A program made the position numbers and the translations under genes. Below are positions 11,175-20,689 of a stretch of DNA of 30,765 nucleotides, piece by piece. The stretch lies in NCBI GenBank assembly GCA_958430865.1, contig CAUDNR010004412.1, positions 121,791-152,555 of the forward strand, given 5' to 3'. This DNA comes from Entrophospora sp. SA101 (taxonomy: Eukaryota > Glomeromycota > Glomeromycetes > Entrophosporales > Entrophosporaceae). Numbering within the stretch: position 1 is the first letter of the stretch; each line of letters starts with the position of its first letter. The notes below the pieces were generated by a model. The model searched no databases. It saw only the letters and a program-made list of their open reading frames with translations, and had not been told where the DNA came from.

Positions 11175-11348
11175 ATAAATTTATAGTTATAATTTTAGAA
11201 GGGTTGAAAATATTGCCCATTTTAATTTTAAAAAAAAAATATTAAGAGTATTTAAATTTAAGCATTTTAATTGTATTTAATTTTAACATTATACTAATAT
11301 AGGCATTAGCCAATTGTAGCAAAATACTAATATCCGTCAAATATAGGG
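10988..11348. repeat. 361-bp repeat R, first of two tandem copies
   Basis: Starts TTTTACATGTGTCAATTG and ends CCGTCAAATATAGGG. An identical copy follows immediately and a third is at 15872-16232. It includes the short near-repeats TATGTCGGCACTGTAAGATT and TATGTCGGCATCGTAAGATT. Confidence 0.93.
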
Positions 11349-11709
11349 TTTTACATGTGTCAATTGTAAGTTTAATAATAAAGTGTAAAACTTATGTCGG
11401 CACTGTAAGATTTACACAATATTATGTCGGCATCGTAAGATTTATGCAAGTTTACGCTAAATTAATTTCCTGATGCTGTTGCAGCATATGAAAATTGAAT
11501 TGCAGCTAATTGTGATTCCCATCTTTAATTCTGAAATAAATTTATAGTTATAATTTTAGAAGGGTTGAAAATATTGCCCATTTTAATTTTAAAAAAAAAA
11601 TATTAAGAGTATTTAAATTTAAGCATTTTAATTGTATTTAATTTTAACATTATACTAATATAGGCATTAGCCAATTGTAGCAAAATACTAATATCCGTCA
11701 AATATAGGG
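11349..11709. repeat. 361-bp repeat R, second tandem copy
   Basis: Directly abuts the first R at offset 361 with no difference seen, including the 10-A run. It separates the two 4.5-kb units. Confidence 0.93.
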
Positions 11710-12600
11710 TATGAATGTGCAGTTGGCTTTACATGTGGATAAGTAAACGTTAATGAAAAATGAGTAAATGTCATTTTAATTTTTCAACTATAAAGTAATT
11801 TACAATTATTGTAAAGAGCAATAGTTATTATTACGTATGATAAAAGGTTATTTTCTACCTAATTCCTAATTTCGAATCACGTATCACTCACTATTACTAT
11901 TACTATTACTATGATACGCGTTTGAGATATTTGTTTATTTACAGTGTTTTTGTAAAGCTTTGGATTTTCCATGAGCTTTTTGTAAATTTTCTTTATTAAC
12001 ACTAACACTAATATAAGAATAAACTATGCAACTTCTTATTTATTCGTATTACTTGAATTGCATAATCCAATTCAAAAACGAAAAATTAAAAATATTGCCA
12101 TGCATATTAACGCTTGCATATCAGTTTTTTTTATAAATATGAATGCACATTTGTTAACGTATAATATAAATAAAGTTGTATATAGCTTATGTATGTTAAT
12201 AAATTCAACCATCAATTGTATTTAACTGCATTGAAAAAAATGTATCGAGTGTATTTTTTTCTTTATCTTCTTTACCAATAAATTCCTTTATTCGTGAATA
12301 CCATGTGAAATGTAACCAATGGCAATAATTTGTAAATACTCTCTATTATTACACATTATTTTTGATTTATTATATTAATAAAAATCTAAAATGTGATTAT
12401 GCTCATTTGGTGATAAGGTTTTGCAACTTCCATAACACCACCAATTACAGAAAAATTATTGTATGTTTAGTATTTTGATTTGTTGGTGTCTTTTTAATAA
12501 TAGTTAGTCTATGTGTCAACTTTGGCTTTTTATTTCAGAATAATTTGATAGTAAGTATCTTTATCAAAAATGCATTATTGAATTTAAAGTATTTTTCTAG

Positions 12601-12834
12601 GTTTTTTTATTTAAGATAACTCAGAGTAATCCGCCTGATGAAACTGAGAAAGACAAATCAACAGATGAGGAATTAAAAGTTAAAGAAGAAGAGACTGATG
12701 AGCAAGTTGAAATTTATCTTGCAGATGTCATGAAGCAGTTGGAGAAGGAGCCTTTATTTGAGGTATACGGTGTGTCAAAATTTAATTCCAATTCTTCTGC
12801 CACATTTTCAATGTTAAACAGGAAAATTCCGTGA
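12601..12834 (+). CDS. Exon-like open frame, unknown (copy 2)
   Basis: Second copy of the 77-codon acidic frame at 7717-7950, unchanged. The identity carries no information on selection, because the whole unit is duplicated without change. Confidence 0.28.
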   Translation, partial: VFLFKITQSNPPDETEKDKSTDEELKVKEEETDEQVEIYLADVMKQLEKEPLFEVYGVSKFNSNSSATFSMLNRKIP

Positions 12835-13225
12835 TTATATTCGATCACAGTCCAAACAAACCGGTCGGCTGATATCAATCAAAGAAAAATCCATTCATCA
12901 GCCGTTAAATTTCTCCAATTAAGAATTAAAAAATTTTATAAAAGAACAGTATATTTTTCACATATTTTCAGTACGGAAATGTGCTGAACCTTCCAGCGAA
13001 AGTGCACCTTTTATGAAATACACACACTGACAGCATACATACAAATAAATCAAGTATGTCTTTGGGTGTAAAATTATACTTAAAAAAAAAAATTTCATAA
13101 TAAAATGTTTATTTGGTTCATTAAATTTGTAATAAATAAAATATCTCGTACTTGATAATTATATAAAACCAAACTTGAATACACATCCCACATAATATTA
13201 ATTATAAATTATCTAATACAGAAAT

Positions 13226-14045
13226 TCAACTGAATATCGTACGTAGAAATATTCCAATGAGTTTACCCAGAAGTTTAAGCAACCCTCCTAACCCAGATAT
13301 CCCTGCAGCACCAACACTTTGCAACACAGAACAAAGGCCTCCAGCAACAACATATCCACCTTGCGCAGCCATATATGCAGCAGCCCGAGTTCCTTGGATT
13401 ATTCCATCAGCACCAAAACCTATTGCTCGGATTATTCCGACAAAAATAGTTGGAAAGAGACAAATTAAAATCAATATTCCGATTCCAATAGCAATTTCGA
13501 TAATGATGCCATAATTTTCTTGGAAAAATTTGATTATAACGTCATAACTGTCTACGAAAAATTTGGCTATAGCATCACCAGCGTCTTTGAAAAATTTGGC
13601 TATAGCATCACCATTGTCTTGGAAAAACTTGGTTATAGCATCACCAATGTCTTTGAAAAATTTGGCTATAGCATCACCGATTTCATCAAATATCGTTCTG
13701 TCATCGATTGTCGAAAAATCGGTCATGGTCTTGTTGGACATTTCATCAATCTGGTCTGTGTTGTTAACATTTAGCGTGATTTCATTGATGTTTGGATCCT
13801 GTACGGAGAATATTGGTGGAGTTTCAATTTTATTCTCATCCAACTGATTTTTGGGTATGGGGGCGCTGACGACAGTTTGACATAATAACAATAATATAAT
13901 AGCGACAATAAAAATGACTACCGCCTTGTAGGTGCTACAAAATCGAATTTTTTAAAAAAAAATAAAAGCATAAGCGACATATTACGAAAAAGTAAACAAA
14001 ATTAGTTAGAGCTTACCTTTTATTAGAGTTGTTAATTGTCGCCAT
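13226..14045 (-). CDS. ISG12/IFI6-16-like protein with 11-residue repeats (copy 2)
   Basis: Exons 14045-14017 and 13934-13226, encoding the same 245 residues as the copy 4884 bases upstream: N-terminal signal-anchor, five xGDAIAKFFKD-type repeats, hydrophobic segment and ISG12-like Gly/Ala domain. Both copies keep the same intron and upstream element, so both should be expressible if the duplication is real. If the assembly duplicated the region, there is only one gene. Confidence 0.72.
13517..13681 (-). repeat. Coding 33-bp repeat array, five units (copy 2)
   Basis: Identical to the array at 8633-8797; five units encoding 11-residue helical repeats. Confidence 0.9.
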
Positions 14046-14102
14046 TATTATTTTTTTAAAGTTAAATCAATAATATTTTATAAAATTTTTTTTTGTAGAA
14101 CC

Positions 14103-14119
14103 TATAAAAAGATACAATG
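14103..14119 (-). promoter_or_regulatory. Conserved upstream element of ISG12-like gene (copy 2)
   Basis: Same CATTGTATCTTTTTATA element, 57 bases before the start codon at 14045. Confidence 0.5.
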
Positions 14120-15431
14120 GGCTTTTGGGCGCAGAAAATAACTCCGAAAATGGAAAATTGATCTTTGTATTAGCAACCTTCGGAGTTGTCCTTTTTATTT
14201 CCTGCGCCTATTTGATTTGATTGATTACCGATTTTATTATTCCCAAGAGATGTTATTATCTGTTATTATTATTTCTCGAAAACGCTTTTATCATATAGTA
14301 GTATTAATATTAATATTTATTTGGGAGAAAACCAAAAAACCATTTTTTTCATGAATACAAATTATAATCCTTCAACCAAAAATGGAGAAGCTTTTGACGA
14401 AGCTGATAACAACAATAATATAATTACGAAATAGCAATCATGCATTAAATACGTGTTTATACTATTTATCTTAATTTGCAGGATCAGTATCTTACTCATA
14501 CAAACCTTTCTAGAATGGATAGATAGATAATCTACACATTTATATGCAATATAATAAATCTCTCTTTATTATGTTTTATTATGTCTTCAAAACCATACCA
14601 AATGTTTAAGGGTAGAGCGATCCAAAATATTTTTTGAGAGTAACATCACGTTTTATTTCACTTTGAAGGTTAATAAAATAAAAAACTTACAAATAAGATT
14701 TATAAATATATATATTTAAAGGTTTTCTTTTCATTTCAGCACCAACAAACCAACATTAATTATGTAGGTTACTGAGAAAACTCTTTTAAAAATAATATCA
14801 CATGCAAATTAGTAGGTAGAACTTGTAAGTGAATGGGTTAACAACACAAATGATATATGTTTTTACTAATTACTTAGTTTTTTTAATAGAATTACAACAA
14901 AGTCAAGCACATGAAGGGTAGTATGGTGTAATGTAGTGTTTAAATATTAATATATAGTTCACTTTCTATAATGGTTTATGAAAAAATGTCCATTAGAGAC
15001 AGTAATGTTTTATATATAGAACATATAAATCAAGCTTAAATTCTCATTCTATTATTATTGTTGTTGTAGAAAGAGTAAACTAGTTACTATTTTTTTCTGA
15101 CACATTTCAAAATTTCGAGTAGTTAAGTTTATATACCACAAGAGTTGAAACTCCAATATGTCCTTTATATTAATGCTAACAGTCATGAAGTACTTGAACA
15201 ACTTTTAAATTGCAAAATAAAATCATGTAATGCAAAATTTTTTTAGTCATTTTGTATAACAGATTTTTAAAATTGCAAGATAAAATCGTGTAACGTAAAA
15301 TTGTTTTTAGTCATCTTGTATAACAAATTTTTGTTATTATTATGGTCAATCAATCTACTCTTCTTAATAATGAATTTTCTTTACAAAATAATTTATAAAA
15401 AAAAAAAAAGAACCAAAGAAACAAACTAAGA
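14120..15431. other. AT-rich flank inside the duplicated unit (copy 2)
   Basis: Repeats 9236-10547; no gene seen. Confidence 0.5.
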
Positions 15432-15512
15432 ATGGCTGATGAAAATTCATATTTATTGCCAAGAACCTTACCAGACTTGATAGAAGAAAATGAGTTTAAT
15501 GAAAATGATGAG
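15432..15512 (+). CDS. Possible first exon, 27 codons (copy 2)
   Basis: Same MADENSYLLPRTLPD frame and donor-like end as at 10548; no downstream exon joins in phase. Confidence 0.22.
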
Positions 15513-15780
15513 GTATTTTAATAAAATCTCACAAGTTGCTTTTGGAATTATGTATATTTGTAAATTAAAATGCATCCAATACTAATAATCTTATACTGTG
15601 CTTCTCTCCCATGTATTTCAACTGTTCATTTTGATTTAACATAAACCAGATGTAGAAGGTGGTGATCATTATTGTATGAGATTGTTGAAGAAAATGATGC
15701 TAAACAATGGAATCACCACCAAAAAGCATAATCACTCAGTTTGATTGAAGATTTTCTCAATATAATCAACACTTGGTAGA

Positions 15781-16058
15781 TTCTGAATAAAGATGGCACC
15801 TCAATTAGTTGCAACTAATTGCAGCATATAAAAATTGAATTGTGGTTGCTCATCCGGAAAATATAAAAAAATTTTACATGTGTCAATTGTAAGTTTAATA
15901 ATAAAGTGTAAAACTTATGTCGGCACTGTAAGATTTACACAATATTATGTCGGCATCGTAAGATTTATGCAAGTTTACGCTAAATTAATTTCCTGATGCT
16001 GTTGCAGCATATGAAAATTGAATTGCAGCTAATTGTGATTCCCATCTTTAATTCTGAA
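15781..16058. mobile_element. MITE-like inverted-repeat element (copy 2)
   Basis: Second copy of the 278-bp inverted-repeat element, with the same ends TTCTGAATAAAGATGG and CCATCTTTAATTCTGAA. Confidence 0.38.
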
Positions 16059-16232
16059 ATAAATTTATAGTTATAATTTTAGAAGGGTTGAAAATATTGC
16101 CCATTTTAATTTTAAAAAAAAAATATTAAGAGTATTTAAATTTAAGCATTTTAATTGTATTTAATTTTAACATTATACTAATATAGGCATTAGCCAATTG
16201 TAGCAAAATACTAATATCCGTCAAATATAGGG
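15872..16232. repeat. 361-bp repeat R, third copy
   Basis: Same as 10988-11348. Here R is single, whereas copy 1 is followed by a second R. Confidence 0.93.
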
Positions 16233-16263
16233 TACATTGAAGCTTGGTTAGTAAGTACTTAAA

Positions 16264-16644
16264 ATGATTACTATTAAACTATTTTATAGGTACTTTATTA
16301 GTGCTTTGTTATACATTGTGATGTTTACTCCTCCTGCAGAGAAAGAAAATTGCAATGATCTAATTCATGTTGGAGTTTTCATGAAAGATTGCATTGATTC
16401 AGCTGCAAATAAAGGCTCAGACATAAAAGTCTTTTGATGATAGTTACTTTTTTCCTTTTATGTAACTCCTATAATAAAATTTGCTAGAATTGATTTTTAT
16501 ATGATGGAACTTAGTGCTAAAGGACTATATTTCATGTACAACATTAGACAAGTTTTGATTTCTACTTCAGTAAAGGAAATGTCACATTATTTTGAAACTT
16601 TTCTTGTGGTATGCGAATTAAATAATATAATAATAATAAGGTAA
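16264..16644 (+). pseudogene. Broken gene of an unnamed protein family
   Basis: The first frame, 16264-16437 (57 codons plus TGA), ends with CNDLIHVGVFMKDCIDSAAN and KGSDIKVF. The same reading frame resumes after stops at about 16486 with KFARIDFYMMELSAKGLY, then NIRQVLISTSVKEMSHYFE, to TAA 16642-16644. A diverged inverted copy of the second part lies at about 19540-19650. That two separated segments recur suggests a multicopy protein family, decayed here. I cannot name the function. It starts just outside the end of duplicated copy 2. Confidence 0.45.
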
Positions 16645-16648
16645 ATAT

Positions 16649-17165
16649 TTATTTAAACATAATTGTATAAATAAAATAAATAAATAAAAAGAAAAGCAGG
16701 AATTTAGACGACAATGCTATCCCAGATATCCCTGCAGCACCAATACTCTGTAACACAGAACAAAGACTTCCAGTAGCAACATATCCACCATACAAAGCCA
16801 TATATGCAGCAGCCCAGGTTCCTTTAACTATTCCGCCAACGCCAAAACCTATCATTCGGACTATCCAGACAATTATTGTTCCCCCAGTAATAATAACTAA
16901 AAAGAGACAAATTAAAAGAAATATTGCGATTCCAATGCCTTTATAAATGTCATTGAAAGTTGATTGAGTTTCAATTTCATTTGGTGTAGAGACACCGATG
17001 ACAGGTTGACATAATAACATGATAATGACTATAAAAATGACTACCACCAAGTAGACACTATAAAATGAAATTTAAAATAAATAAAGCATAAGCAGTATGT
17101 ATCAAAAAGTAAAAAAAAAAATTAAGAGTTTACCTTTTATTGGATTTATTAGAGTTGTTGGTCAT
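16649..17165 (-). CDS. ISG12/IFI6-16-like paralog without the 11-residue repeats
   Basis: Exon 1 is 17165-17134 (MTNNSNKSNK plus two bases) and exon 2 is 17057-16649, giving 146 residues. Intron position and phase match the other copies (AAAAG|GTAAAC; acceptor TTTTATAG). It has the same signal-anchor (LVVVIFIVIIMLLCQPV), a short linker that reads DIYKGIGIAIF where others have repeats, then a hydrophobic segment and GYVATGSLCSVLQSIGAAGISG, the ISG12-like signature. The C-terminus diverges into a hydrophobic FLLFFLFIYFIYTIMFK tail. It may be a further membrane segment, or a frame change near the end relative to the others. It lies head to head with the gene at 17754. Confidence 0.7.
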
Positions 17166-17218
17166 TATTATTTTCTTGAAGTTAAAAATCAATAATATTT
17201 TATAAAAATATTTTTATC

Positions 17219-17235
17219 CATAAAAAGGTACAATG
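17219..17235 (-). promoter_or_regulatory. Conserved upstream element of the 146-aa paralog
   Basis: CATTGTACCTTTTTATG on the coding strand, 53 bases before the ATG; one internal change and one terminal change from the element of the other copies. Confidence 0.48.
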
Positions 17236-17683
17236 AGCAAGCATAAATTTAGAAGCGCGCATTTTTTACTCTATCTTGTGTAACTGAATTGAAATGAAAT
17301 TTTGTTTGGATCCTTCATTTATTTTCGGAGTTTACTTTACGGATAACAATTTCAAAGTTTTAATATTAATGTGAATGAAAAAGTTCATTCGGGGAAAGAA
17401 AAATCATCTATCATCAACTGAATACAAAATTTTAGACAGTAAATTCTTTTTACAGTATTAACAATAATAATACGCAACAGTTAATTGACTACGCATTTTA
17501 AAAAAAAAATTTCATTGACTACTAATACTAATACTAATGTAAAGATTTTAACATAATACCAATAAAGAAATAATTTGCAATCTGCGTATCAAAATTTTTT
17601 TATTATATTATTTTTTGTTTTTCAACAAAATAAAATTGATTGATTTTCTATTTTCGGAGTTGGTATTCTCTGCGCCAAAATGC
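17236..17683. other. Spacer between head-to-head ISG12-like genes
   Basis: No coding frame. It probably holds both promoters. TTTCGGAGTT occurs near 17321 and again near 17652, and CTGCGCC near 17669 matches promoter sequence of the duplicated copies. Confidence 0.5.
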
Positions 17684-17700
17684 CATTGTATCTTTTTATA
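17684..17700 (+). promoter_or_regulatory. Conserved upstream element of the 184-aa paralog
   Basis: CATTGTATCTTTTTATA, 53 bases before the ATG; identical to the element in the duplicated copies. Confidence 0.5.
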
Positions 17701-17753
17701 GGCAAAAAAAAAATATTATAAAATACTATTAATTTAACTTCAAGAAAATAACA

Positions 17754-18391
17754 ATGGAAACAACAAACTACTCTAATAAAAGGTAAGCTCTAACTAACTA
17801 ATTTTGTTTACCATTTTGTAACATGCCGCTTATGCTTTTATTTTTTTTTAAATTCGATTTTGTAGCACCTACAAGGCGGTAGTCATTTTTATTGTCGTTA
17901 TTATATTATTATGTCAATCTGTCGTCAGCATTCCTGTACCCGAAAATCAGTTGGATGAGAATAAAATTGAAACTCCATCAATATTCTTCGTACAGAATCC
18001 CAACATCAATGAAATTGTTAACACTCACCAGTTTGATGAAATTCCCTACAAGACCACGACTGACTTTCCGGCAGTCGATGATATAACAAAATTTTTCAAA
18101 GACATCGGTGATGCTATAACCAAATTTTTCGAATTCAATTTTGGTATCATTATCGAAATTGTTATTGGAATCGGAATATTTATTTTAATTTGTCTCTTTC
18201 CAACTATTTTGGTCGGAATAATCCGAGCAATAGGTTTTGGTGTTAAAGGAATAATTAAAGGAACCTGGGCTGCTAAATGTATGGCTGCGCATTGTGGATA
18301 TGTTGTTGCTGGAAGCCTTTGTTCTGTGTTGCAGAGTATTGGTGCTAAGGGAATATCTGGGTTAGGAGGGTTGCTTAAATTCCTGGGTTAA
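17754..18391 (+). CDS. ISG12/IFI6-16-like paralog with about two 11-residue repeats
   Basis: Exons 17754-17782 (METTNYSNK plus two bases) and 17866-18391 give 184 residues. The intron is conserved in position with the other copies. It has a signal-anchor (AVVIFIVVIILLCQSVVS|IP), a polar linker, then DDITKFFKDIGDAITKFFEF (about two repeat units, against five elsewhere), a hydrophobic segment, and GYVVAGSLCSVLQSIGAKGISG. It stops at LKFLG: the AAA lysine codon after LLG in the duplicated copies is TAA here, so the last 11 residues or so are lost, although the next bases still read LIGIFLRT. Homology to the duplicated copies continues past the stop to about 18720, so this is a whole-gene inverted paralog. 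A secreted or membrane location is inferred. Confidence 0.72.
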
Positions 18392-18720
18392 CTCATTGGA
18401 ATATTTCTACGTACGATGTTCTGTTGTTGAATTCCTTTTAGAATTAATTTTATCATTGTATTAGATAGATAATTTATAATTAATATTGTGTGGGATTTGT
18501 GTTCAAGTTTATAGTTTTATACAATTATCAAGTTCGAGATATTTTATATTGAATTTCTTTTTTTACAAAATTCAATGAATCAAATAAACACTTAATTATG
18601 AAATATGCTTTTAGTATAATTTTACATCCCACATACTTGAAATTTTCCCTTTTTTTCCCATATGTATCCGTATGCTTTCAGTGTGTGAAAACATACGGAA
18701 AAGTGCTCTTTTGCTGGAAG
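18392..18720. other. 3' flank homologous to the duplicated unit (inverted)
   Basis: Recognisably the reverse complement of about 8095-8341: shared landmarks include GGAATATTTCTACGTACGAT, TATAATTTTACA, TTTCAGTGTGTG and TTGCTGGAAG. Diverged, unlike the tandem copies. Confidence 0.65.
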
Positions 18721-19520
18721 AATAATAGTAGTTAATAATAATATTAGCAACAATGAGCCTTTAAATACTTTAAATAATAATGGTGAATTATTTGATTAAT
18801 TCTTGGCCGATTGAGAGTCAAATAAACTACAATTTTTTATTATTTGAAGATAATAAATTGTAAATACTATTAATAAAAAACATAAAAAACATTATTAACA
18901 TCAAACTATTAATTACCTTCCAAACTGTTTGAGCAAATCCATCCAAACACACATAAACATAAATTTGATATAAAAAATTATTACCAGAATGAGAACGCAG
19001 CTACATAAATAAAAATGCAGATTATAAAATTTACATTATTCAAAAGTATACTTTTCATTCGTTAACTATAGGGAAATGACTTACAGCTCTTTTTTACAAC
19101 AAACTATTATATATGGATTTGATATGAGTGAACAATTTCAAATTAAACCTTCTACTAGTAGAAAAAAAGGTAGAATACTGTGATTCAGAAGGTCATTGCA
19201 AAAATTTGTACCTCGGTTATATAACATTTAAATTTAGTATGTATTAAGTATTACAATAAATTAATTGTTAATGCAAAAAAAAACAAAACAACAAAGACTA
19301 AAATTTGCTCTCATCCCAAGCATAAAATATATTTGACTATAGAATAAAGAAACACCTCATTTAAAAAAGCATCTGGAAGACTAATTAAATATTTTGAATT
19401 ATCTGAGACAGCTGTAATGTGCTATCACTGTTTATTCAAATTATTTACCACCAATTAAAAGAACTTCAAAAGAATATATATACATTATTATCATTATTAT
19501 TTAATTCACACACTACAAGG
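18721..19520. other. AT-rich region with weak gene fragments only
   Basis: A short ATG frame near 19124 (MSEQFQIKPSTSRKKG) precedes a GTAGAA donor-like site, and HLKKHLED near 19363 resembles the end of a BED-type zinc finger. Neither extends, so no gene is called. Confidence 0.35.
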
Positions 19521-19529
19521 AAAGTTTCC

Positions 19530-19870
19530 AAGTCATCAATGAAATGTGATATTTCCTTTATTAAAATAGGGAAATTTGTCTGACTAAATATAGTCTTTTT
19601 AGCACTAAGTTCCATCATGTAAAAAATTAATTCTATATTCTAGAACAAAGTCAAATTTTTGATGTAATTTAATGTAATATTGGTGATACTAATGTTAATA
19701 AGCATAATAATTAGTATTTATTATCAATTTTATTTATATTAATATTTTTTTTTAATATCAAATATAAAATATTTTACTTACAGCACCCATTCATTAATAA
19801 TGTCATTATCCCAAGTAAGTTGAAACAGTCCATGATTTTTATCCTGCACCATGATTTTTTTTATATGGAA
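19530..19870 (-). pseudogene. Inverted relic of the 16264-16644 protein family
   Basis: The reverse complement of about 19540-19650 aligns with about 16480-16600: ACATGATGGAACTTAGTGCT is shared almost exactly, then ACTATATTT and AAAGGAAATATCACAT. Upstream, at about 19860-19793, an exon-like frame reads QDKNHGLFQLTWDNDIINEW before a GTAAGT donor. Stops separate the parts. The family is unnamed. Confidence 0.4.
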
Positions 19871-19959
19871 ATGTATAATTTTCTCAAGCCATAAGCATTA
19901 TATATTCATTGATTGAATGTAATAATGATGATGATGATATCAAGGGATTTATTTAAAAT

Positions 19960-20136
19960 TTAAACTTCAATATCACTTTCTCTTGAATCTACACAAGTAG
20001 AACCATCATCATCATTAGTATCATCACCATCATCATCAGAATTATTATCATTAGTAGCATTACCATTATTGTTACTATAATGATAGTGAACCGAGTTGTT
20101 AAAATCGAGGTAATTATAGTAGTTGATGCGTAGCAT
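19960..20136 (-). CDS. Low-complexity acidic frame, uncertain
   Basis: ATG 20136 to TAA 19960 encodes 58 residues ending NSDDDGDDTNDDDGSTCVD and SRESDIEV. The Asn/Asp-rich composition and sharp end could be the C-terminus of a gene whose upstream exons I cannot find. The longer overlapping frame (19989-20246) is Met/Ile repeat sequence and is less likely. Simple TCA repeats underlie both. Confidence 0.18.
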   Translation of the reverse strand: MLRINYYNYLDFNNSVHYHYSNNNGNATNDNNSDDDGDDTNDDDGSTCVDSRESDIEV

Positions 20137-20464
20137 TGAAATTGTTGTTGTTGTTGTAAATGTTGAGAGGAAACATTTGTTTTGAACGCGAAAATCACGT
20201 GAGTGATCTTCCTATACATTAAATACAGAGCCAGTCTTCCGTACATTAGTATTATTTAAAATTATTCTTTGATGTGACAATAATAATAATCATGGCAATG
20301 GTGATGGGTGGGTGATGATATCAACAATAACAATAACATTAAGTAGTAATATATGTGTAATGATCAACGTTCATGAAATTTGTGATTAGAACCAATAAAA
20401 ATTAGTGATATGGATAGTGGGTTACACCAATTCAATTCAAAGAATGTCTAGTAAGTGTAATCCC

Positions 20465-20660
20465 CTTCCCTTGCAGAAGTTCTGAATGCTTATTTCACCC
20501 CTCCTTTGTGTAAAGGCCTTTCATTTTCACCCTTACTTTGTTGGAAGTGTCTCTTGCTTCTCACCCTTCCTTTGTGCAAGTGTCTCTATTTTTCGTCCTT
20601 CCTTTGTGCAATTGTCTCTTGTTTCTCACCCTTCCTTTGTGGAAGTTCTTTTTGTTTATT
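20465..20660. repeat. Minisatellite, about six units of 32-34 bp
   Basis: Units contain CCTTCCTTTGTGCAAGTGTC followed by TCTTG or CTATT and TTTCTCAC; the CTTTGTG core recurs near 20504, 20536, 20570, 20602 and 20636. The C/T-rich strand bias stands out from its surroundings. Confidence 0.8.
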
Positions 20661-20689
20661 TTGCCTCTCTTCGTAACATTATAGATCAA

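Larger units (their letters stand above)
6827..11348. repeat. Large tandem duplication, copy 1 (4522 bp, X+R)
   Basis: Every checkpoint compared in this unit recurs exactly 4884 bases downstream (6827 against 11711, 8342 against 13226, 10988 against 15872), including homopolymer runs such as the 11-A run near 8197. The left edge is sharp: 6826 and 11710 differ. The unit contains one ISG12-like gene and two small exon-like frames. Confidence 0.93.
11711..16232. repeat. Large tandem duplication, copy 2 (4522 bp, X+R)
   Basis: Same sequence as 6827-11348 as far as I could compare, at constant offset 4884, so no indels separate the copies. After its single R (15872-16232) the sequence turns into new DNA (GGTACATTGAAGC). 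Confidence 0.93.

Noticed and set aside
19989..20246. Minus-strand 85-aa hydrophobic frame
   Set aside because: The Met/Ile/Leu tail is only a reading of an ATG/ATC microsatellite; a different frame there is more protein-like and still doubtful.
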